DNA from: Oceanospirillaceae bacterium | Lineage (GTDB): Bacteria; Pseudomonadota; Gammaproteobacteria; Pseudomonadales; Oceanobacteraceae | DNA length: 64,000 bases | Assembly: GCA_002724925.1 (NCBI GenBank) | Contig: PBQA01000013.1 | Span: 124,001 to 188,000, forward strand | Reading direction: 5' to 3' | Shown: piece after piece, positions 34,474 to 44,192 of the stretch | Layout: every line of letters begins with the position of its first letter | Position numbering within the stretch: position 1 is the stretch's first letter | The notes under the pieces: generated by a model | What the model saw: the letters and a program-made list of their open reading frames with translations, nothing else | What the model was told of the DNA's origin: nothing | The model's database searches: none | Made by a program: the position numbers and the translations under genes

Positions 34474-35143
34474 ACAACGGGTCAATTTCTATCTGGACGA
34501 GTTCCAGCCTCCTAAGATCCCTGGTGATCTGAAGATGATTCTGATTGGTGCTGGCTTGCATGTTGGCATTGCGGTCGTTGTTCTTCTCGGTCTGGTGATC
34601 AACTGGTACTGGCAGGGGCACCGTCTGGAAGGCATGCAGGAGCGTCAGGCCATTGTTGAGCAGCAGGTTGCCAATATTGAAAGTGAGCGTCCGCCGCTCA
34701 AATTGGATGATGCTCTTGTCGCTCAGCGTGCCAAACTCCGCGAAGATCTTGAAAGCAGTCAGCGAATTCTGCGCTATCTGACTCAACAGGAACTCGACAG
34801 CAGCACGTCATTCACCACCATGGTAAAAGAATTGGGAGATCAGGATGTCCGTGGTGTCTGGCTGAAAAGTTTTGCTTTTTACGATGAAGGCCGGCACATC
34901 AATATCTCAGGTTTTACTGATGATCCTGCAAAAATTTCCCGTTACGTTTCTGATCTTCTGAAGCGCAGTGGTTTTTCAGAACAGGCTTTCCGGTTTGTGG
35001 ATGTTCGCAAACAGGAAGATAGCCGTTGGCTGACCTTCAAACTGGATACTCGCCCTCGCGAAAAAGAAAACGCAGCCGAACCCCGCAATACGGTCATGAC
35101 GTCTTCAGAGGTGATGCGACGCGCACGGGAGGGCTCATTATGA
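34457..35143 (+). CDS. PilN-like MSHA assembly protein
   Basis: Bitopic inner-membrane protein of 228 residues; ATG 34457 follows GGAGGGG at the end of mshI. Short basic cytoplasmic start (INFYLDEF-type: KQRVNFYLDEF), one transmembrane helix (about 28-50), then coiled coil and a small periplasmic domain. This is the PilN/fimbrial-assembly pattern and probably the second half of the MshI function. Its stop overlaps the next ATG (ATGA). Confidence 0.85.
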   Translation: MSWEIKQRVNFYLDEFQPPKIPGDLKMILIGAGLHVGIAVVVLLGLVINWYWQGHRLEGMQERQAIVEQQVANIESERPPLKLDDALVAQRAKLREDLESSQRILRYLTQQELDSSTSFTTMVKELGDQDVRGVWLKSFAFYDEGRHINISGFTDDPAKISRYVSDLLKRSGFSEQAFRFVDVRKQEDSRWLTFKLDTRPREKENAAEPRNTVMTSSEVMRRAREGSL

Positions 35144-35805
35144 GAATAATCTGGTGGCAAGACTCACGCATTGTTTCAGGTCTTGAAAAGTATCGTGAGC
35201 TGAGTGCGCGTGAAAGAAAGCTGGTGCTAGTTACGGCGCATGTCGTGATCGCCGCTGTTTTGGTGTTTTTTATCGCAGGCCCCATCTGGACCACGGCACT
35301 GAATGAACGTAAGCAAGCTAACGAACTTGAGTCTAACGCATTACGTCTTGAGGCTCATTTGCAGCGTTTACGCAGTACGCCAGTGCTTGACCCGAATGAT
35401 GCTGTGCGCGATGACATAGAAAAAGTTTTGAGCCAGAAAGCCGTCGTAGATGAGCGGATTCAGAGTCTTACCGATACCCTGGTCGCCCCTGAAAATATGC
35501 CATCGGTACTGGAATCGATGATGACTCAGGACACCCGACTCAAGCTGATCAGTCTCGAGAATAGTGAGGGCGAGAGCATCGCGCTCGGCTCTGAATACAG
35601 TGACGTCGACCTTTACCGCCATGGCATGAAAATTCGCATGTCCGCTGACTACCCGTCGCTGATGAGTTATCTGCAACGTCTGGATTCGATGCCATGGAAA
35701 CTCTACTGGCAGTCGCTTGACTACACGGTTGAAAACTACCCCAGCGGTGAGCTTTATCTTGAAGTCTTTACCCTCAGTACCCGTGAGGAGATTCTCAGTG
35801 ATTAG
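35140..35805 (+). CDS. mshJ: MSHA biogenesis protein MshJ (PilO-like)
   Basis: Bitopic inner-membrane protein of 221 residues: a cytoplasmic stub, one transmembrane helix (about 28-46), coiled coil and a ferredoxin-like periplasmic domain. It pairs with the PilN-like product in the alignment subcomplex. The ATG overlaps the upstream TGA. The longer in-frame extension upstream is a shadow of the previous gene. Confidence 0.85.
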   Translation: MRIIWWQDSRIVSGLEKYRELSARERKLVLVTAHVVIAAVLVFFIAGPIWTTALNERKQANELESNALRLEAHLQRLRSTPVLDPNDAVRDDIEKVLSQKAVVDERIQSLTDTLVAPENMPSVLESMMTQDTRLKLISLENSEGESIALGSEYSDVDLYRHGMKIRMSADYPSLMSYLQRLDSMPWKLYWQSLDYTVENYPSGELYLEVFTLSTREEILSD

Positions 35806-36121
35806 ATCAGTCGTTATGGCGCTTTGCCTGAGCGGACTTTTCCTGAATGCGATGGCGGCCAGTGATCCGATGAAGCCGCCACAGTTCGCTCCTGCAGCGG
35901 TTGAGCAATCAGCAGTAAAGAGAACAAGCTTTACGCTACAACAGATAAAAATGAGTCAGAACGGAGCGTCTGCGGTAATTAACGGCAACTTAGTGAAAGA
36001 GGGCGATATCGTTTCCGGTGCCCGGGTTGTGAAAATTACATCAGGCAAAGTTGTTCTGAAATACAGGCAGAAACTTAAAACACTGTCTTTACTTAGTAAT
36101 ACGAAACATTCTGGTAAGTAG
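35798..36121 (+). CDS. mshK: MSHA biogenesis protein MshK (PilP-like)
   Basis: Small exported protein of 107 residues from a GTG preceded by GAGGAG. Signal peptide (about 1-21, ending AMAAS), then DPMKPPQ and a short beta domain (FTLQQIKMSQNGASAVINGN) like the C-terminal homology-region fold of PilP/GspC. It probably links the inner-membrane complex to the MshL secretin. Overlaps mshJ by 8 nt. Confidence 0.82.
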   Translation: MIRSVVMALCLSGLFLNAMAASDPMKPPQFAPAAVEQSAVKRTSFTLQQIKMSQNGASAVINGNLVKEGDIVSGARVVKITSGKVVLKYRQKLKTLSLLSNTKHSGK

Positions 36122-36122
36122 G

Positions 36123-37736
36123 ATGCAGACTGTGAGAATATTTAGAAATACAAGGTTCGACCGAGCTGCTGTGATTGTTGCCAGCCTGCTTATGGCGTCA
36201 TGCGCGACGACCTATACGCAGAAGCAGACAGATCAGAAAGCAGAGCGACCAGCTGCACCAAAGAAATTACTCGAAGCAGATGCTCCTATGCTGGCTGGCC
36301 TGGACCCGAAAAGCCTGATGCCAGAAATCGCCTTGCCAGAAAAAGCTGAAGAGCGTTTTGATGTCACTGCCAATCAGGTGCCTGCACCGGCATTCTTCAA
36401 CAGCCTGGTCGAAGGTACTGGGATGAATATGATTGTTCATCCGGATGTCAGCGGCAAAATCTCTTTAAACCTTAAAGACGTAACTGTCCGTGAAGCCCTG
36501 ATGGCTGTTCGTGATATTTACGGGTACGACTTTAATGAATCTGGATATGGTGTGCAGATTCTTCCTAAGGCTGCGCAAACCCGCATATTTCCGATTAACT
36601 ACCTAAATGTCATGCGTTCAGGCCGTTCAGGTATGAAGGTCAGTAGTGGTATGACCAGTTCTGACGCAGAGAACAGCGGAGCAGCGACCTCTGTGTTCGG
36701 CGAGTACGACGGTAATCAGACTAATTCCTCAGAAGTAGAGACACTGACCGGCTCTGAATTCTGGAAAGACCTGCGTTCGACACTGTCTCTTATGATGGCT
36801 TCAGAGGAAGGTGCCTCCGTCGTCGTTGACGCACATGCCGGTCTTGTTATCGCTCGTGCAATGCCTGGAACACTGACTCAGGTTCAGAAATACCTGGAGC
36901 AGGCTGAGTTGACTGTCCAGAAGCAAGTTCTGATCGAAGCAAAAATAGTAGAAGTCACACTCAGTGACGGTTACCAGAGCGGTATTAACTGGAATACGAT
37001 TGCGGCGCAGACGGGTAAGAATGACGTCTGGGCAACACAGACCTCAGCCGCTTTAAATGACCCGAATGAATTGGCTGGGATTTTCAGTCTCAATATTGAT
37101 GCAGGTAACTTTGCCGGTGCCCTGAGCCTTCTGGAAACACAAGGTGATGTCGAGGTACTTTCTAGTCCACGTATCGCCACCGTCAATAATCAGAAAGCAG
37201 TGATCAAAGTCGGTAACGACGAATATTTTGTTACCGACGTGACCCGCACAACGACGGCAACGGTAACAGGCACCTCGGATACCCCTAAAATTGAGCTGAC
37301 GCCATTTTTCTCGGGTATTGCTCTCGATGTGACCCCACAGATTGGTGATGACGAAGACATTACCCTGCACGTTCATCCGAGCGTGACAGAAGTCGAGGAA
37401 AAACAGAAACGTATCCAGCTGAACGATGATGAATATTCGTTGCCGGTCGCAGCCAGTACCGTTCGCGAGACAGATTCTATTGTTCGTGCCCGCTCAGGCC
37501 AGATCGTTGTTATTGGCGGACTGATGCAGAACAAGTCAAACGATGTTGTGCACAAGGTACCGGTACTGGGAGATATTCCTGTGCTGGGTGCATTGTTCCG
37601 TCAGACGCGCCGCGAGACAGTCCAGAGTGAACTGGTCATTCTTATTCAGCCCCGAATTATCGGTACACAGTTACCTGCGGAGCGTATAGAGCAGCTCAAC
37701 AGCCGTTACTCTCGCGTGTTATTGCCGGAGTGGTGA
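36123..37736 (+). CDS. mshL: MSHA secretin MshL
   Basis: Outer-membrane secretin lipoprotein of 537 residues. Signal peptide with lipobox MASC; a secretin N0/STN-like region (about 80-140: VREALMAVRDIYGYDFN), then the secretin core with VLSSPRIATVNNQKAVIKVG and the C-terminal VPVLGDIPVLGALFRQT signature. It forms the pilus exit pore. Confidence 0.94.
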   Translation: MQTVRIFRNTRFDRAAVIVASLLMASCATTYTQKQTDQKAERPAAPKKLLEADAPMLAGLDPKSLMPEIALPEKAEERFDVTANQVPAPAFFNSLVEGTGMNMIVHPDVSGKISLNLKDVTVREALMAVRDIYGYDFNESGYGVQILPKAAQTRIFPINYLNVMRSGRSGMKVSSGMTSSDAENSGAATSVFGEYDGNQTNSSEVETLTGSEFWKDLRSTLSLMMASEEGASVVVDAHAGLVIARAMPGTLTQVQKYLEQAELTVQKQVLIEAKIVEVTLSDGYQSGINWNTIAAQTGKNDVWATQTSAALNDPNELAGIFSLNIDAGNFAGALSLLETQGDVEVLSSPRIATVNNQKAVIKVGNDEYFVTDVTRTTTATVTGTSDTPKIELTPFFSGIALDVTPQIGDDEDITLHVHPSVTEVEEKQKRIQLNDDEYSLPVAASTVRETDSIVRARSGQIVVIGGLMQNKSNDVVHKVPVLGDIPVLGALFRQTRRETVQSELVILIQPRIIGTQLPAERIEQLNSRYSRVLLPEW

Positions 37737-37737
37737 G

Positions 37738-38619
37738 ATGGATGTTACTGAGATCAAGCAAGCTTGCGAGTCACATTATGGACTGAGTGACACCCCTTTC
37801 TCTTTGACGCCGGATACCGGATTTTACGTCGGCCTTGAGTCTCATGACGAAGCATTTGAAGCCGTTCAATATGCACTGGCTGGCGGTGAAGGTTTTATCA
37901 AAGTCACTGGAGAAGTCGGCACTGGAAAAACATTGTTGTGTCGGCGTCTTCTGAATCACCTTGAATCAGTTAACAGTGATACTGCTTATATTCCTAATCC
38001 GACGCTATCTCCCACAGCACTTTGGCTGGCAATCGGAGATGAACTCGGATTATCTGGCCACTCTAGACTGAGCCAGCTGAGGGCGGATATTCAGCGTTAT
38101 CTTCTTAATATCGCTCAGGAAGGACGGCGCCTGGTCCTGGTCATTGACGAAGCCCAGTGTTTGCCAGCAGAAACGCTGGAGGCATTAAGACTCATTTCCA
38201 ACCTCGAAACAGAGCGTCAGAAACTGGTCCAGATCGTTCTCTTCGGTCAGCCTGAATTAGACGATATCCTGAGTGAGCAACGCTTCCGGCAACTGCGCCA
38301 GCGCATCACCACGTCCGCTCATATTGAAGCGTTACGTACGCCTGAGAGTGTCAGTCATTACCTGAATCACCGACTGGTCTGCGCAGGCTACCGTGGTGAG
38401 CCGTTGTTTACACGGGGGGCCGTTCGATTTTTATGGATCAGCAGCGGTGGTACACCGAGGCTGGTCAATGTTCTGGCCGCCAAATGCTTGCTGGTGGCCT
38501 TCGGTCAGGGCAGTAAGGCCATCCATGCTCAGCATGTAGAAAAGGCGGCAGCAGACACTGAAAGTATTCAACAACCGATCGCATGGCGTGAACGTCTGAA
38601 ACTCGTTATCGGGCTATAA
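37738..38619 (+). CDS. mshM: MSHA ATPase MshM (ExeA-like AAA)
   Basis: Cytoplasmic AAA ATPase of 293 residues related to ExeA/GspA. Begins with the family start YGLSDTPFSLTPDTGFY; Walker A is GEVGTGKTLLCRR and Walker B LVLVIDEAQCL. Starts one base after the mshL stop region, so it is tightly coupled. Confidence 0.93.
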   Translation: MDVTEIKQACESHYGLSDTPFSLTPDTGFYVGLESHDEAFEAVQYALAGGEGFIKVTGEVGTGKTLLCRRLLNHLESVNSDTAYIPNPTLSPTALWLAIGDELGLSGHSRLSQLRADIQRYLLNIAQEGRRLVLVIDEAQCLPAETLEALRLISNLETERQKLVQIVLFGQPELDDILSEQRFRQLRQRITTSAHIEALRTPESVSHYLNHRLVCAGYRGEPLFTRGAVRFLWISSGGTPRLVNVLAAKCLLVAFGQGSKAIHAQHVEKAAADTESIQQPIAWRERLKLVIGL

Positions 38620-38629
38620 GGAGCGAACT

Positions 38630-39679
38630 ATGAGTCTTATACATCAGGTTCTGAAAGATCTCGATGGTCAGCGAGAAGTCACACCCGGAGAAATTATTGG
38701 CTATGCCGATCACGAGTACAACCATCGTGTGATGATATGGCCTGCACTTGTGATCTCTATTCTTGCTGCTGTGTTTGTATTGTATTTCAGTCAGTATTTT
38801 GAGTCTGATCCGTCTGTAATTAATCGCAGTTCTATACCTGTTATTCCTGTAACGGGAACGAATCCAGCCGTTGTTCCCGTCATTGCTGAAGTGTCTGGCC
38901 CAGCAGAGATGCCTTTCAGCGACACAGGCAGAGAGACGCATCAAATGCAGCAACCCGAAACAATTACGTTGGCCATTGCACCAGAACCTGAAGTGGCAGG
39001 TAATTCAGTATTTCTTGAAGAGGTAGCCGCTCAGGAACAGTCGCCACCTGCCGCGGTCGTCCAACCTGCTGAAGCCAGATCAGAGGCTCCAGTTTCAATT
39101 CCCGAAGCTCTGGTGGTCGACGAGCCTGAAGCAGCATCCGTGCAAGTCTCCGCCATAGAAGCCCACTCCACAGAAGCCTCCATTGCAAAAGACGCTAACG
39201 CAGCAAGTGCGAGTGTGACACGACGTCTGGACCCTGAGAATTTCTATATCCGGGCTGTGACCTACTATCGCAATGGAGACTGGCAACGGGCACTGTCTCA
39301 GTTGGATGAGGCGATCAAGCTGGGAACCGCGATTGAGTATCCCGCACTGCAGGCCCGTATTTATCTGGAGCAGGGGATGCGTGATGAGTTTATTGCTGCG
39401 TCCGAAAAATACGCCACGAATCAGAGTCGCATCTGGCTCAGTACGATTGCACCGGGCCTGCATATGTTTGGGCAGTATCAGGCGGCCGCAGAATACTACT
39501 CGCGCCTGATACAACAGGAGCCGCGTAATACACAGTGGGCTATTGCCCGTACTCAGGCACAAATAGACGCTGGCGCAACCGCCGCAGCACAACAAAGCCT
39601 TGAGTTCCTCACCGAAAATTACCCTCTGAGTAAACCACAGCAAGACTGGGTGAAATATCAGCAAGGGCTGCTGGAGTAA
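38630..39679 (+). CDS. mshN: MSHA biogenesis protein MshN (TPR)
   Basis: Bitopic membrane protein of 349 residues: short cytoplasmic start (MSLIHQVLKDLDGQ, family-typical), one transmembrane helix (about 41-60), a long Ala/Pro/Glu-rich linker, and C-terminal TPR repeats (FYIRAVTYYRNGDWQRALSQ and on). Confidence 0.9.
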   Translation: MSLIHQVLKDLDGQREVTPGEIIGYADHEYNHRVMIWPALVISILAAVFVLYFSQYFESDPSVINRSSIPVIPVTGTNPAVVPVIAEVSGPAEMPFSDTGRETHQMQQPETITLAIAPEPEVAGNSVFLEEVAAQEQSPPAAVVQPAEARSEAPVSIPEALVVDEPEAASVQVSAIEAHSTEASIAKDANAASASVTRRLDPENFYIRAVTYYRNGDWQRALSQLDEAIKLGTAIEYPALQARIYLEQGMRDEFIAASEKYATNQSRIWLSTIAPGLHMFGQYQAAAEYYSRLIQQEPRNTQWAIARTQAQIDAGATAAAQQSLEFLTENYPLSKPQQDWVKYQQGLLE

Positions 39680-39682
39680 AAC

Positions 39683-41398
39683 ATGGAAGCAAGATTACGT
39701 CGTAAAGTTCGTGTCGGCGATCTGCTACTTGAGAAGCAGTTAATCGATCAGAAACAGTTGCAGATGGCGCTGGTAGAGCAGAAGCGCACCGGAAAAAAAT
39801 TGGGTAAAGCGATTACGGATCTCGGTTTTGTCTCAGAGGTTAAATTGCTTTCTATTCTTTCTGATTACTTTGGTTATCCATTTATCGATCTGTCGCGTTT
39901 TCGTCTCGATAATGCGCTGATACAGCAGTTGCCTGAAACTCAGGCCCGTCGATATCGCTGCCTGCTATTGTCAGAAGAGCCGGGCGGAATGATGGTCGGT
40001 ATGGCAGATCCGACCGACCTTATGGTGATTGATGATCTGCAGCGAATCCTCAAAAAACCAGTACTGCCCGCATTTGTTCAGGAAGATGAGCTGCTTTCTA
40101 TTCTCGACAACGTCTATCGTCGTCAGGAACAGATGGCCTCGATTGCGGGTGAGCTCGCAGGTGAGTTACAGAGCAGCGACTTCGATATCAATGCCATTGT
40201 TTCAAGCTCTGATACGTCAGAGGCTCCTGTCGTACGTTTGTTGCAGAGCCTCTTTGAAGACGCCGTACAGGTAAAAGCATCGGACGTGCATATTGAACCG
40301 GAAGAGAGTCAGTTACGGATTCGTCTGCGTGTCGATGGTGAACTGCAAGAGCAGATCATGAAAGAGAAACGCGTTGCCTCGGCATTGGTATCGCGTTTAA
40401 AAATCATGTCGGGTCTGGATATTTCGGAGAAGCGTCTACCACAGGATGGCCGCTTCAATATCCGTGTCCGTAATAAGAATATCGATGTGCGTCTGTCGAC
40501 TATGCCGGTGCAGTTTGGTGAGTCGGTGGTTATGCGTCTGCTGGATCAGAGTGGCGGCATTCTGAGCATGGCATCCCTCGGTATGAGAGATCAGATCAGG
40601 AATCGTTTTGAGTATCTGATCACACGTCCTCATGGATTGATCCTTGTCACCGGCCCGACGGGTTCAGGTAAAACAACAACGCTGTACGCGGCACTGACTC
40701 AGCTGAATCAGGCCGAAAAGAAAATTATCACCGCCGAAGATCCTATCGAGTACAGGCTTCCGCGAATTAACCAGGTCCAGGTAAATACCAAAGTGGGTCT
40801 CGAATTTTCGACTGTTCTTCGTGCGGCTCTGCGTCAGGACCCGGATATCGTTCTGATTGGTGAGATGCGTGACCACGAGACGGCAGAGATCGGCTTACGA
40901 GCTGCAATGACAGGTCACATGGTGCTGTCGACGTTGCACACCAACGATGCCCAGTCAGCAGCGGCACGCCTGATGGATATGGGCGTTGATAGCTATCTGG
41001 TTGCTTCGTCACTGAGAGCTGTTCTGGCACAGCGTCTTATTAAAAAGCTGTGCCCTCATTGCACTCAGAATTACGAGCCTGATGATCAGGAAAAAGCCTG
41101 GTTAGAAACTATGGAACCTGGCAGCTCAACACGTCAGTTCTTGAACGGAAGAGGTTGCCACCACTGCAACAATACCGGCTATCAGGGGCGTGTCGGTATT
41201 TACGAGTTACTGGAACTCGATGCCAACATGATAGGTGCATTGCGTAAGGGGGATTCTCAAGGGTTCTCTGAGGCAGCGTTGAAATCTCCGTATTTCCGCC
41301 CGTTAGCAATGTCTGCACTGGACTTTGCGACAGAGGGTGTGACCTCCCTTGATGAAGTCTTCCGTGTATCAGCAACCCTGGATGGCGAGGAGATCTGA
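39683..41398 (+). CDS. mshE: MSHA extension ATPase MshE
   Basis: GspE/PilB-type hexameric ATPase of 571 residues that powers pilus polymerisation. The N-terminal MshEN domain has the repeated c-di-GMP-binding pattern (RVGDLLLEKQLIDQKQLQMA, then KLGKAITDLGFVS). The core has Walker A GPTGSGKTTTLYAAL, an Asp box, Walker B LIGEMRDHETAEIG and the C-terminal zinc site CPHC...CHHC. Activity is therefore likely tuned by c-di-GMP, as in the Vibrio protein. Confidence 0.95.
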   Translation: MEARLRRKVRVGDLLLEKQLIDQKQLQMALVEQKRTGKKLGKAITDLGFVSEVKLLSILSDYFGYPFIDLSRFRLDNALIQQLPETQARRYRCLLLSEEPGGMMVGMADPTDLMVIDDLQRILKKPVLPAFVQEDELLSILDNVYRRQEQMASIAGELAGELQSSDFDINAIVSSSDTSEAPVVRLLQSLFEDAVQVKASDVHIEPEESQLRIRLRVDGELQEQIMKEKRVASALVSRLKIMSGLDISEKRLPQDGRFNIRVRNKNIDVRLSTMPVQFGESVVMRLLDQSGGILSMASLGMRDQIRNRFEYLITRPHGLILVTGPTGSGKTTTLYAALTQLNQAEKKIITAEDPIEYRLPRINQVQVNTKVGLEFSTVLRAALRQDPDIVLIGEMRDHETAEIGLRAAMTGHMVLSTLHTNDAQSAAARLMDMGVDSYLVASSLRAVLAQRLIKKLCPHCTQNYEPDDQEKAWLETMEPGSSTRQFLNGRGCHHCNNTGYQGRVGIYELLELDANMIGALRKGDSQGFSEAALKSPYFRPLAMSALDFATEGVTSLDEVFRVSATLDGEEI

Positions 41399-42615
41399 TG
41401 GCCATTTATCTCTATCGCGGTCGCGATAATTCGGGGGCGGCGGTAGAGGGCTCCCTACAGGCGGGTAGCCGGGAAGTCGCAGTGTCGCAGCTGATACAAC
41501 GCGGCATTACCCCGCTTAAAATTCAGCAACAGAAAGTATTACCCTCGAAGGACGGTAAAACGGTCCAGCGTTCTCGAAAAATTAAATCTGAAGAGCTCGT
41601 CCTGTTTACTCGTCAGTTGTATGCACTGACTAAGGCGGGTGTTCCTATCATCCGGGCACTGACCGGGCTGGCCGAAAGCGCAAACAACGATCAGCTACGC
41701 ACGGTACTTCAGGATATCAGCGACCAGCTGGTCGGTGGTTCTGATCTGGCTTCGGCATTTAGAAGGCACCCTAAACTCTTTTCTCCTATTTACGTCAGCA
41801 TGATCCATATAGGTGAGAGCACAGGGAATCTTGATGATGCACTGATCCGCCTGGTGGGCCACCTGGAAATGGAACGGGAAACCAGAAAGCGTATCAAGTC
41901 CGCGTTGCGCTATCCCATTATGGTTATCGGTGCCATTGCAATCGCGATGGTGGTTGTCACTATGTTTGTGATTCCAAGCTTCTCGTCGGTATTTAATAAG
42001 CTAGGCGCTGACCTGCCATTTGCCACGTTAATCCTGATTGCTGTTTCCGATTTCATGCAGAACTGGTGGCATGCCTTGTTGGCCGGTCTGATTGTTGGCG
42101 GTATCGCTTTCCGGCAGTTTATCGCCACCGATGAAGGGGCTGTCTGGTGGGACAGAACCAAACTGAATATTCCTCTTATCGGTACTATTTTCGAGCGCAT
42201 CGCACTGGCGCGTTTTTCCCGTTCTTTTTCCATGATGCTGACTGCTGGTGTGCCAATCCTGAATAGCCTGTCTATTGTGGCGGCGAGTGTTGGTAATAAA
42301 TATATCGGTAATGCCGTCAGCGATATGGGCGATGGCGTCCAGCGCGGCGAAGGGCTGACCAATACGGCGCAGAGAACTGGCCTGTTCACACCACTAGTAC
42401 TTCAAATGATGTCGGTTGGTGAAGAAACAGGGGCTGTTGATCGGCTACTTGATGAGGTCGCTGACTTTTATGAAGAAGAGGTCGACTACGAGCTCAACCA
42501 ACTGTCAGACGCGATAGAACCCATCCTGCTCGTGTTTCTGGGGGCGCTGGTACTTCTGCTCGCTCTGGGTGTTTTCTTACCCGTGTGGGAGCTCAGTGGT
42601 GCAGTGTCACGTTAG
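41398..42615 (+). CDS. mshG: MSHA platform protein MshG (PilC/GspF)
   Basis: Polytopic inner-membrane platform protein of 405 residues with two GspF domains (about 68-190 and 270-395) and three transmembrane helices. Diagnostic segments: LVLFTRQLYALTKAGVPI, FSPIYVSMIHIGESTG and its second-domain counterpart LVLQMMSVGEETG. The start overlaps the mshE stop by one base. Confidence 0.95.
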   Translation: MAIYLYRGRDNSGAAVEGSLQAGSREVAVSQLIQRGITPLKIQQQKVLPSKDGKTVQRSRKIKSEELVLFTRQLYALTKAGVPIIRALTGLAESANNDQLRTVLQDISDQLVGGSDLASAFRRHPKLFSPIYVSMIHIGESTGNLDDALIRLVGHLEMERETRKRIKSALRYPIMVIGAIAIAMVVVTMFVIPSFSSVFNKLGADLPFATLILIAVSDFMQNWWHALLAGLIVGGIAFRQFIATDEGAVWWDRTKLNIPLIGTIFERIALARFSRSFSMMLTAGVPILNSLSIVAASVGNKYIGNAVSDMGDGVQRGEGLTNTAQRTGLFTPLVLQMMSVGEETGAVDRLLDEVADFYEEEVDYELNQLSDAIEPILLVFLGALVLLLALGVFLPVWELSGAVSR

Positions 42616-42716
42616 ACACTGACGCCACATATGTAACAGAAGTTTTTGTAATTCAATATTTGTTTATTTTCGTTAATACCAGCTTCAAAAATTCAATTGT
42701 TGACTAAGGTTTAAGT

Positions 42717-43220
42717 ATGCCAACGACGTTACTGAACGTCGGCCGGAAACGAGGCTTCTCTCTACTCCAGTCGGCGATCGCATTGGCGGTAATGATGGTC
42801 GGGATACTGATTCTGGTGCCCCGGATGGACAACATTATCGAGGATGCCTGGCGTGCACATGTTAAGTCGGTGGGTAGCTCCCTGCAGACCGGAGTGATGA
42901 TTTTCCGGAAAGCCTGGATGACCGATAAAAACAGCACCCTGCTTGAAGGCTTTGCTATGAATCAATATGGCTGGCCGGTACCGCAGGAACCGGACGGGAT
43001 GTCCGGATCAGGAGTAACAACGACACTGAGTTGTGAAGCGCTGTGGAATAGTCTTCTGGATATAGAAGTTCCGACACTGACCGCTGGTGATAATGCCAGC
43101 GCCGATTTCCGGGTCGAAGTCGTAGAGGGACATTGTCGGTACTACCACAGAGCAAGTGGCGACAGATTTTACATTGACTATAGCTCGGCCGATGGCCGCG
43201 TAAGCTGGAATATCCGATAA
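42717..43220 (+). CDS. Type IV pilin-like protein with Gln at position +5 (mshF/mshB position)
   Basis: Protein of 167 residues with a pilin-like N terminus RKRGFSLLQSAIALAVMMVG. Cleavage after Gly would leave FSLLQ, with Gln where nearly all pilins have Glu at +5. Two Cys (about 101 and 140) could form the usual C-terminal disulfide. It stands between mshG and the major pilin gene, where other MSHA loci have mshF and mshB. A 101-bp AT-rich gap before it may hold a pilin promoter; AAGG precedes the ATG. Which of MshF or MshB it represents is unclear. Confidence 0.72.
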   Translation: MPTTLLNVGRKRGFSLLQSAIALAVMMVGILILVPRMDNIIEDAWRAHVKSVGSSLQTGVMIFRKAWMTDKNSTLLEGFAMNQYGWPVPQEPDGMSGSGVTTTLSCEALWNSLLDIEVPTLTAGDNASADFRVEVVEGHCRYYHRASGDRFYIDYSSADGRVSWNIR

Positions 43221-43237
43221 CACACAGGAGTCGGGAC

Positions 43238-43705
43238 ATGAAAAAACAAAGAGGTTTTACACTGATCGAACTGGTCATGGTAATTGTTATTCTCGGTGTG
43301 CTCTCTGCCTTTGCGCTGCCGCGTTTCGCAGATTTTGGTCAGGACGCGCGGGTTGCCAGTCTGAATGCACTGGCTGGAGCACTCCGTGCAGCCGCCAATA
43401 TTGCTCACGCGCAGCAGCTGGCAGATGGCTCGACACCCGGTCAGGCAGTGGTTCTTGAAGGTGCCTCTATCGCTATGGTGAATGGTTACCCTCAGGCCGT
43501 ACAGGCTGGTATCACTGACGCTGCTCAGGTGGCGGGTGACTACCAGATTACTCATGGAACCGCCGCAGGTGGTGAAGAGGCAGTTTACACCCTGACAACT
43601 GGCGCTGGCTGTACTGTGACTTACACCGCTGCAACCGCCGCAGTGGAAAACGTGAATCCAATCACCGCCGCGCCAAAGGTTGTTGTTGATCCAAACGGTT
43701 GCTGA
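43238..43705 (+). CDS. mshA: MSHA major pilin
   Basis: Type IVa-like pilin of 155 residues. The leader MKKQRG is cut before FTLIELVMVIVILGVLSAF, a canonical N-methylated pilin helix with Glu+5. Two Cys near the C terminus (about 128 and the final residue) would form the D-loop disulfide. Ala/Gly/Thr-rich globular domain. It could be MshB if a separate mshA existed, but no other good major-pilin candidate is present in the locus. Confidence 0.85.
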   Translation: MKKQRGFTLIELVMVIVILGVLSAFALPRFADFGQDARVASLNALAGALRAAANIAHAQQLADGSTPGQAVVLEGASIAMVNGYPQAVQAGITDAAQVAGDYQITHGTAAGGEEAVYTLTTGAGCTVTYTAATAAVENVNPITAAPKVVVDPNGC

Positions 43706-43712
43706 GGCTGAT

Positions 43713-44177
43713 TTGATCCGCCAACGAGGCTTTACTCTGGTTGAGATGATAATGGTGATCACATTGATCGCCATTATCTCAATCGGCGCAAGCAGCCTTT
43801 TCCTGAATACCGATCGCTACACTACGCTTGCTGCTCGTGAGCAACTGGTGTCGGTAGCAATCCTTGCTCAGAGAAGAGCACTGGCAAATGCAGTGGCGGC
43901 AACTCCGGTCAATCTCACGGTTTCTCAGACCAGCTCTGATTGGCTTTTCACTGTTTCGCAGGGGACAACCACCTTTGGCACGCGGGAAGCTCCGCGCGCA
44001 GGGGCAGCGCTGGCCATTAACGGTGCTACTCTGGCTAACGGTGGCAGCACAACGATTAATTTTGATATCAATGCAGAAACCGGCGCTGCGAATCAGTTTG
44101 TTTTTTCCGCTGGTAATTCTCACTCACTCTGTATTTCTGCCAGTGGTTTCGCCTATATCGGCAACTGCCAGCCCTGA
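43713..44177 (+). CDS. mshC: MSHA minor pilin MshC
   Basis: Minor pilin of 154 residues from a TTG preceded by GAGG, just after the major pilin. Leader (L/M)IRQRG then FTLVEMIMVITLIAIISIG; Cys pair near the C terminus (LCISASGFAYIGNC). The longer frame upstream overlaps the major pilin gene and is not needed. Confidence 0.83.
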   Translation: MIRQRGFTLVEMIMVITLIAIISIGASSLFLNTDRYTTLAAREQLVSVAILAQRRALANAVAATPVNLTVSQTSSDWLFTVSQGTTTFGTREAPRAGAALAINGATLANGGSTTINFDINAETGAANQFVFSAGNSHSLCISASGFAYIGNCQP

Positions 44178-44192
44178 AGGAGGCACGCACTT

